DNA of 64,000 nucleotides, taken from assembly GCA_028564705.1 (NCBI GenBank), contig JAPXFQ010001526.1, forward strand, positions 1-64,000. The letters run 5' to 3'. This document shows positions 60,311 through 64,000 of this stretch, piece after piece (within the stretch, counting starts at the first letter, position 1; each line of letters opens with the position of its first letter). The position numbers and the translations under genes are program-made. Source of the DNA: Apricaphanius iberus (lineage: Eukaryota; Chordata; Actinopteri; Cyprinodontiformes; Aphaniidae). The notes beneath the pieces are model-generated. The model worked only from the letters and a program-made list of their open reading frames with translations, ran no database searches and was not told the origin of the DNA.

Positions 60311-60551
60311 GAATAAGTTCTGTATTTTATACTTAAAGCCCTATTTTCAGATTGTTTATGATGAAATCGAACAATTTTGATTGAAATTTGGACACATGCT
60401 GCTGGAACAAGCTTTTACAGTGTGGGTGCTACCACACAAACCGTGAAAGCTCGTTCCAGCAGCATGTGTCCAGATTTCAATCAAAATCGTTCGATTTCAT
60501 CATAAACAATCTGAAAATAGGGCTTTAAGTGTAAAATACCGGACTTGTCCT
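60311..60551. mobile_element. Long-hairpin MITE, arms about 110 bp
   Basis: The sequence from CTGTATTTTATACTTAAAGC to GACACATGCTGCTGGAACAA returns in inverse form (TTGTTCC/CGTTCCAGCAGCATGTGTC ... GCTTTAAGTGTAAAATACCG) with few mismatches and about 20 bases between arms. Such structures are foldback DNA elements. It lies 80 bp after the last exon of the zinc-finger gene. Confidence 0.85.
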
Positions 60552-60624
60552 TTAATGTGTTTGGGTTTTTTTCTACCGGGGTAAACCCCAATGTAGAAAA
60601 AATAAAATAAATAAAAAATAATAA

Positions 60625-62015
60625 ATCGGCGGTGGATGAGTTTCGGCCGGAGTTCCTAAAGGCTCTGGATGTCGTAGGGCTGTGTTGGTTGACGCGGCTC
60701 TGCAATATTGCGTGGACATCGGGGGCAGTTCCCTTGGATTGGCAGACCGGGGTGGTGGTCCCCCTCTTTAAAAAGGGGGAGCACAGAGTGTGTTCCAACT
60801 ATAGAGGGATCACACTTCTGAGCCTCCCTGGTAAGGTCTATTCGGGGGTTCTGGAGAGGAGGGTCCGACGGATAGTCGAACCTCGGATTCAGGAGGAACA
60901 ATGCGGTTTTCGTCCTGGCCGTGGAACACTGGACCAGCTCTACACCCTGGAGGGTGCGTGGGAGTTCGCCCAACCGGTCTACATGTGCTTTGTTTACTTG
61001 GAGAAGGCGTTCGACCGTGTCCCTCGGGGTGTCCTGTGGGGGGTACTCCGGGAGTATGCGGTACCAGGCCCTTTGATACAGGCTGCTAGGTCCCTATATG
61101 AACGGTGTCAGAGTCTGGTTCACATTGCCGGCAGTAAGTCGGACTCATTTCCGGTGAGAGCTGGACTCGGCCAAGGATGCCCTCTGTCACCGGTCCTGTT
61201 CATAACATTCATGGACAGGATTTCTCTACAGCTCTACACCCTCCAGGGTGTAGAGCTGGTCCAGCCAAGGTGTTGAGGGGACCCGTTTTGGTGACCTCAG
61301 GATTGGGTCTCTGCTTTTTGCAGATGATGTGGTCTTGTTGGCTTCATCTGAACGGGATCTACAGCTCTTGCTGGAGCGGTTCGTGGCCGAGTGTGAAGCG
61401 GCTGGGATGGGGATCAGCACCTCCAAATCCGAGACCATGGTCTTGAGCCGGAAATGCGTAGGGTGCCTTCTTCGGGTTGGGGATGGAGTCCTTCCTCAAG
61501 TGGAGGAGTTCAAGTCTCTGGGGGTCTTGATTTACCGGTCGATCTACGTTCCTACCCTCATCTATGATCATGAACTCTGGGTGGTGACTGAAAGAACGAG
61601 ATCGTGGATACAGGCGGCTGAAATGAGTTTCCTCTGTAGGGTGGCTGGGCTCTCCCTTAGAGATAGGCTGAGAAGCTCGGTCATCCGGAGGGAGCTCACA
61701 GTAGAGCCGCTGCTCCTCCACATCGAGGAGCCAGTTGAGGTGGCTCGGGCATCTGGTCAGGATGCCTCCTGGACGCCTCCCTGGTGAGGTGTTCTGGGCA
61801 CGTCCCACCGGGAGGAGGCCCAGGGGAAGACCCAGGACTCACTGGAGAGACTTTGTCTCCCGGCTGGCCTGGAAACGCCTCGGGATTCCTCCCGAGGAGC
61901 TGGCCCAAGTGGCCAGGGAGAGGGAAGTCTGGGTCTCCCTGCTTAAGCTACTGCCCCCGCGACCCGACTCCGGATAAGCGGAAGAAGATGGATGGATGGA
62001 TGGATAGGTACCTTT
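60625..62015 (+). pseudogene. RTE/Rex3-type LINE, reverse transcriptase
   Basis: 5'-truncated non-LTR element ending in GGATGGATGGATGGATAGG, a (GATG) tail as in Rex3. Frames: 60632-61276 (PLDWQTGVVVPLFKKGEH, CSNYRGITLLSLPGKVYSGV, EEQCGFRPGRGTLDQLYTLE, LEKAFDRVPRGVLWGVLREY, GQGCPLSPVLFITFMDRI), 61329-61787 and 61735-61977 (GRRPRGRPRTHWRDFVSRLA). Motif A Asp is present (KAFDRV); FADD-like motif C is split at the frame junction near 61320. A 26-bp inverted copy of 60931-60956 at 61237-61262 disrupts the frame. GC-rich relative to flanks. Rex3 assignment is from memory. Confidence 0.8.
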
Positions 62016-62660
62016 GTCTTCCTCATAACTACAATTAAATTATGGTCACTGCAGCCAACTGGAATAGATACTGCCTCAGAGCATAACTCTGCCACATTAG
62101 TAAAAATTTTATCGATAATAGCTGCTGAACATGTACCATTGGTGTTTAAATGTACTCTTGTGAATTCACTGACAAGTTGTGACAAATTACAAGTATTAGC
62201 AAATGAGATTAATTTACTTTTTAATGCACAACTTTCCGATTTACAATCAATATTTAAATCTCCTTAAAAAATAAATTTCATCTCCTGTGTCACATGTAAT
62301 GTCCAACATTTCACATATTTGATCAAGGTTCATTATAGCAGCATTGGGTGGTCTGTAACAACATCCAATAACAACAGGCCTCAGTTGAGGTAACTGCAGG
62401 TGTAAACAGAGTACTTCGACTCCTGTGATGTTAAAATCTGATCTTACTTTGACTTGAATGTGATTTTGGACATAACAGGCTACACCTCCACCATGTACAT
62501 TTCTGTCCAGCCTAAAAATATTATAGCCATCTATATACAATGAAGGGCTATTTATTGTTGCATCTAGATGTGTTTCTGATATTGCTAATGCCTGTAAATT
62601 ATATATTTGTAAAATATCCTTCAAATCATTTAGTTTATTTCTTAAACTGCACACTTTCAA
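62016..62660 (-). pseudogene. LINE endonuclease relic, minus strand
   Basis: From 62660 leftward: SLRNKLNDLKDILQIYNLQA, LAISETHLDATINSPSLYID, YNIFRLDRNVHGGGVACYVQ, then VVIGCCYRPPN and later VGCSDHNLIVVM. These are the N-terminal, Glu-containing (SETHLD), central and SDH motifs of an apurinic-type LINE endonuclease. It is cut at 62016 by the tail of the Rex3-type element. Confidence 0.8.
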
Positions 62661-63200
62661 ATGAGCTATTTAAAAAGAACCTTTTTTGCAACAAAATATG
62701 GTCTTTAGTCATCTATTTGTTCTGAATTTATTCTTTTAGTTTCCCATTGAGCCCCCACCAAAAACCTCACATTACTTAACACATTCATACACACATCTAC
62801 ACACACTAAAACCTTTAACATTGTAATGAAACAAAAAATCTGCTGCGCTGCGCCTAATCCTGGCATTATCTTTTTCCAACATAACTATTAAACATTATGT
62901 GGGCTTGCTTTCCAAAATACAACAGACAAAATACAGCCCTTTCTACAGTCTTATTCGTTTCTTCATATCCATCCAGCTAAATTTAATTAAAGAGTTAGGG
63001 TTAATTTTTATTTTAAATTAATTTTATCGTCTTATTTCCCTTGTTCTTTAGCCCAGGCTCAATCACAGTTTCGTAATACGCCACAGCCTCACTTCACTCT
63101 GTGAACTCTGTAGTCTCACCTTTGAAAGTCAGCGTTGCTGGATGAATGATACCGTGTCTCACATCAGCGCACTTCAACTTGGCTCATAACTCCCAAAAAC
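62661..63200. other. No gene recognised
   Basis: AT-rich spacer between two LINE fragments. Confidence 0.3.
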
Positions 63201-63212
63201 TGGCTCGTTTCT

Positions 63213-64000
63213 TTGCCGTCTCCTCGGTCAGATATGGGTGCCTCTTATCAACCAACAAGACCCCTTTCTGAAAGAGACATCCCCTGTCCTAATGTGGTTC
63301 CCAACTCACATTTGACCACCATTGACTCAGATCCTGTTGATGTTAATGATTTGGATGACTCAAAGTCTTCCAACACCAACACCATTCTTCCTGTTCCAGT
63401 TACTGATAGCAAGACTCACACACTACCCTTAGGCCCTGAAAGACACAAATGCACTGGCAGAGTTGTTAAGGCAGTTATCCGTCTGATAGAGAATATAGTT
63501 CAGAAACCTTTTGTTAGAGATCTCAAGCAGGTTTCAAGCTCAAGTTCACGGTCTTTACTTTCATTATTTTAAATATGAAGTGAGGAGGGAAGGCATGAGT
63601 GTTGTGGTATGTTTTTATTCAGTGTATGCACTCATTTGGGTCCTTTATGTTCATATTGGTGATTAAGGTTCACCCAGTCCAAGCACCTAAAAAACCAGCC
63701 TTGATTTTAACAGTAACTCACATATAGGACTTGGACCCTGCCAAACCAATCTCATACCTGTCATTATCAGCAGAGAGCGATCAATCAAAAATAAATCTAG
63801 GAAACACAACTTCATTAATCTCACGCAGCTACCAAAAACCTCAACCCCGTAAATCACACAGTTCTTCCAACTCCAGTCACTGTTAAAATGGCTCTTTTTA
63901 ATGTTCGCTCTCTGCTAAACAAAACTTTTATTATAAACGACCTGATTTTAGATTTTATTCTTCAGTGTTTATTTTTAACAGAAACATGTCTGAGCTCGGA
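63213..64000 (+). pseudogene. LINE 5' region: ORF1-like frame and start of endonuclease, runs off the window
   Basis: At 63888 an ATG opens MALFNVRSLLNKTFIINDLI, then FLTETC, the N-terminus of a fish L2-type endonuclease that continues past 64000. The 119-codon frame at 63213-63572 (Ser/Thr/Pro-rich, ending SSSSSRSLLSLF) precedes it and may be a remnant of the upstream ORF; no domain is recognised there. Confidence 0.6.

Overview
The window looks like teleost fish nuclear DNA: AT-rich, gene-poor and crowded with fish repeat families (Tc1/mariner, hAT, L2-type, RTE/Rex3-type and L1-type LINEs, gypsy, copia, Penelope-like elements and an endogenous retrovirus). I recognised everything by reading and from memory; no database was searched.

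The one clearly intact host gene is asb7 (ankyrin repeat and SOCS box protein 7) on the minus strand. Its three coding exons (28612-28822, 15639-16244, 10810-10949) have good splice sites and compatible phases and join into 957 nt, that is 318 codons plus stop, the length I recall for human ASB7. Its introns (12.4 and 4.7 kb) are packed with transposon debris. A possible 5' noncoding exon lies near 36.5 kb.

Layout. 0-1.3 kb: the 3' end of a Penelope-like element (GIY-YIG domain), then the 3' end of a minus-strand copia element with LTR and polypurine tract. 1.3-5.2 kb: odd noncoding repeats, with about twelve copies of a short near-palindrome and a 0.4-kb block duplicated at a spacing of about 0.5 kb. 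5.4-6.8 kb: an unidentified minus-strand exon candidate and a broken Tc1 relic. 8.4-10.0 kb: an almost intact Tc1 element. 10.8-28.8 kb: asb7, with LINE, hAT, Tc1, SINE and THAP debris in its introns. 31.8-35.4 kb: a Tc1 element split by a segment carrying a second Tc1. 37.3-41.3 kb: a minus-strand L1-type 3' end with a very long G-rich tail. 41.4-45.2 kb: a decayed gypsy element. 48.2-60.2 kb: a broken plus-strand zinc-finger gene of a fish multicopy family, interrupted by a hAT element (49.2-50.8 kb) and an 8.0-kb minus-strand endogenous retrovirus with two 680-bp LTRs (51.2-59.2 kb). 60.3-64 kb: a long-hairpin MITE, an RTE/Rex3-type LINE and pieces of two more LINEs.

The genes do not form a pathway. 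asb7 probably encodes a substrate receptor for a Cullin-5 ubiquitin ligase; nearly all other coding sequence belongs to mobile elements, most of them dead. I saw no CRISPR array, tRNA or rRNA gene. The least explained structures are the near-palindrome array at 2.9-3.8 kb, the G-rich tail at 37.7-40.7 kb and the spliced-leader-like exon of the retrovirus.
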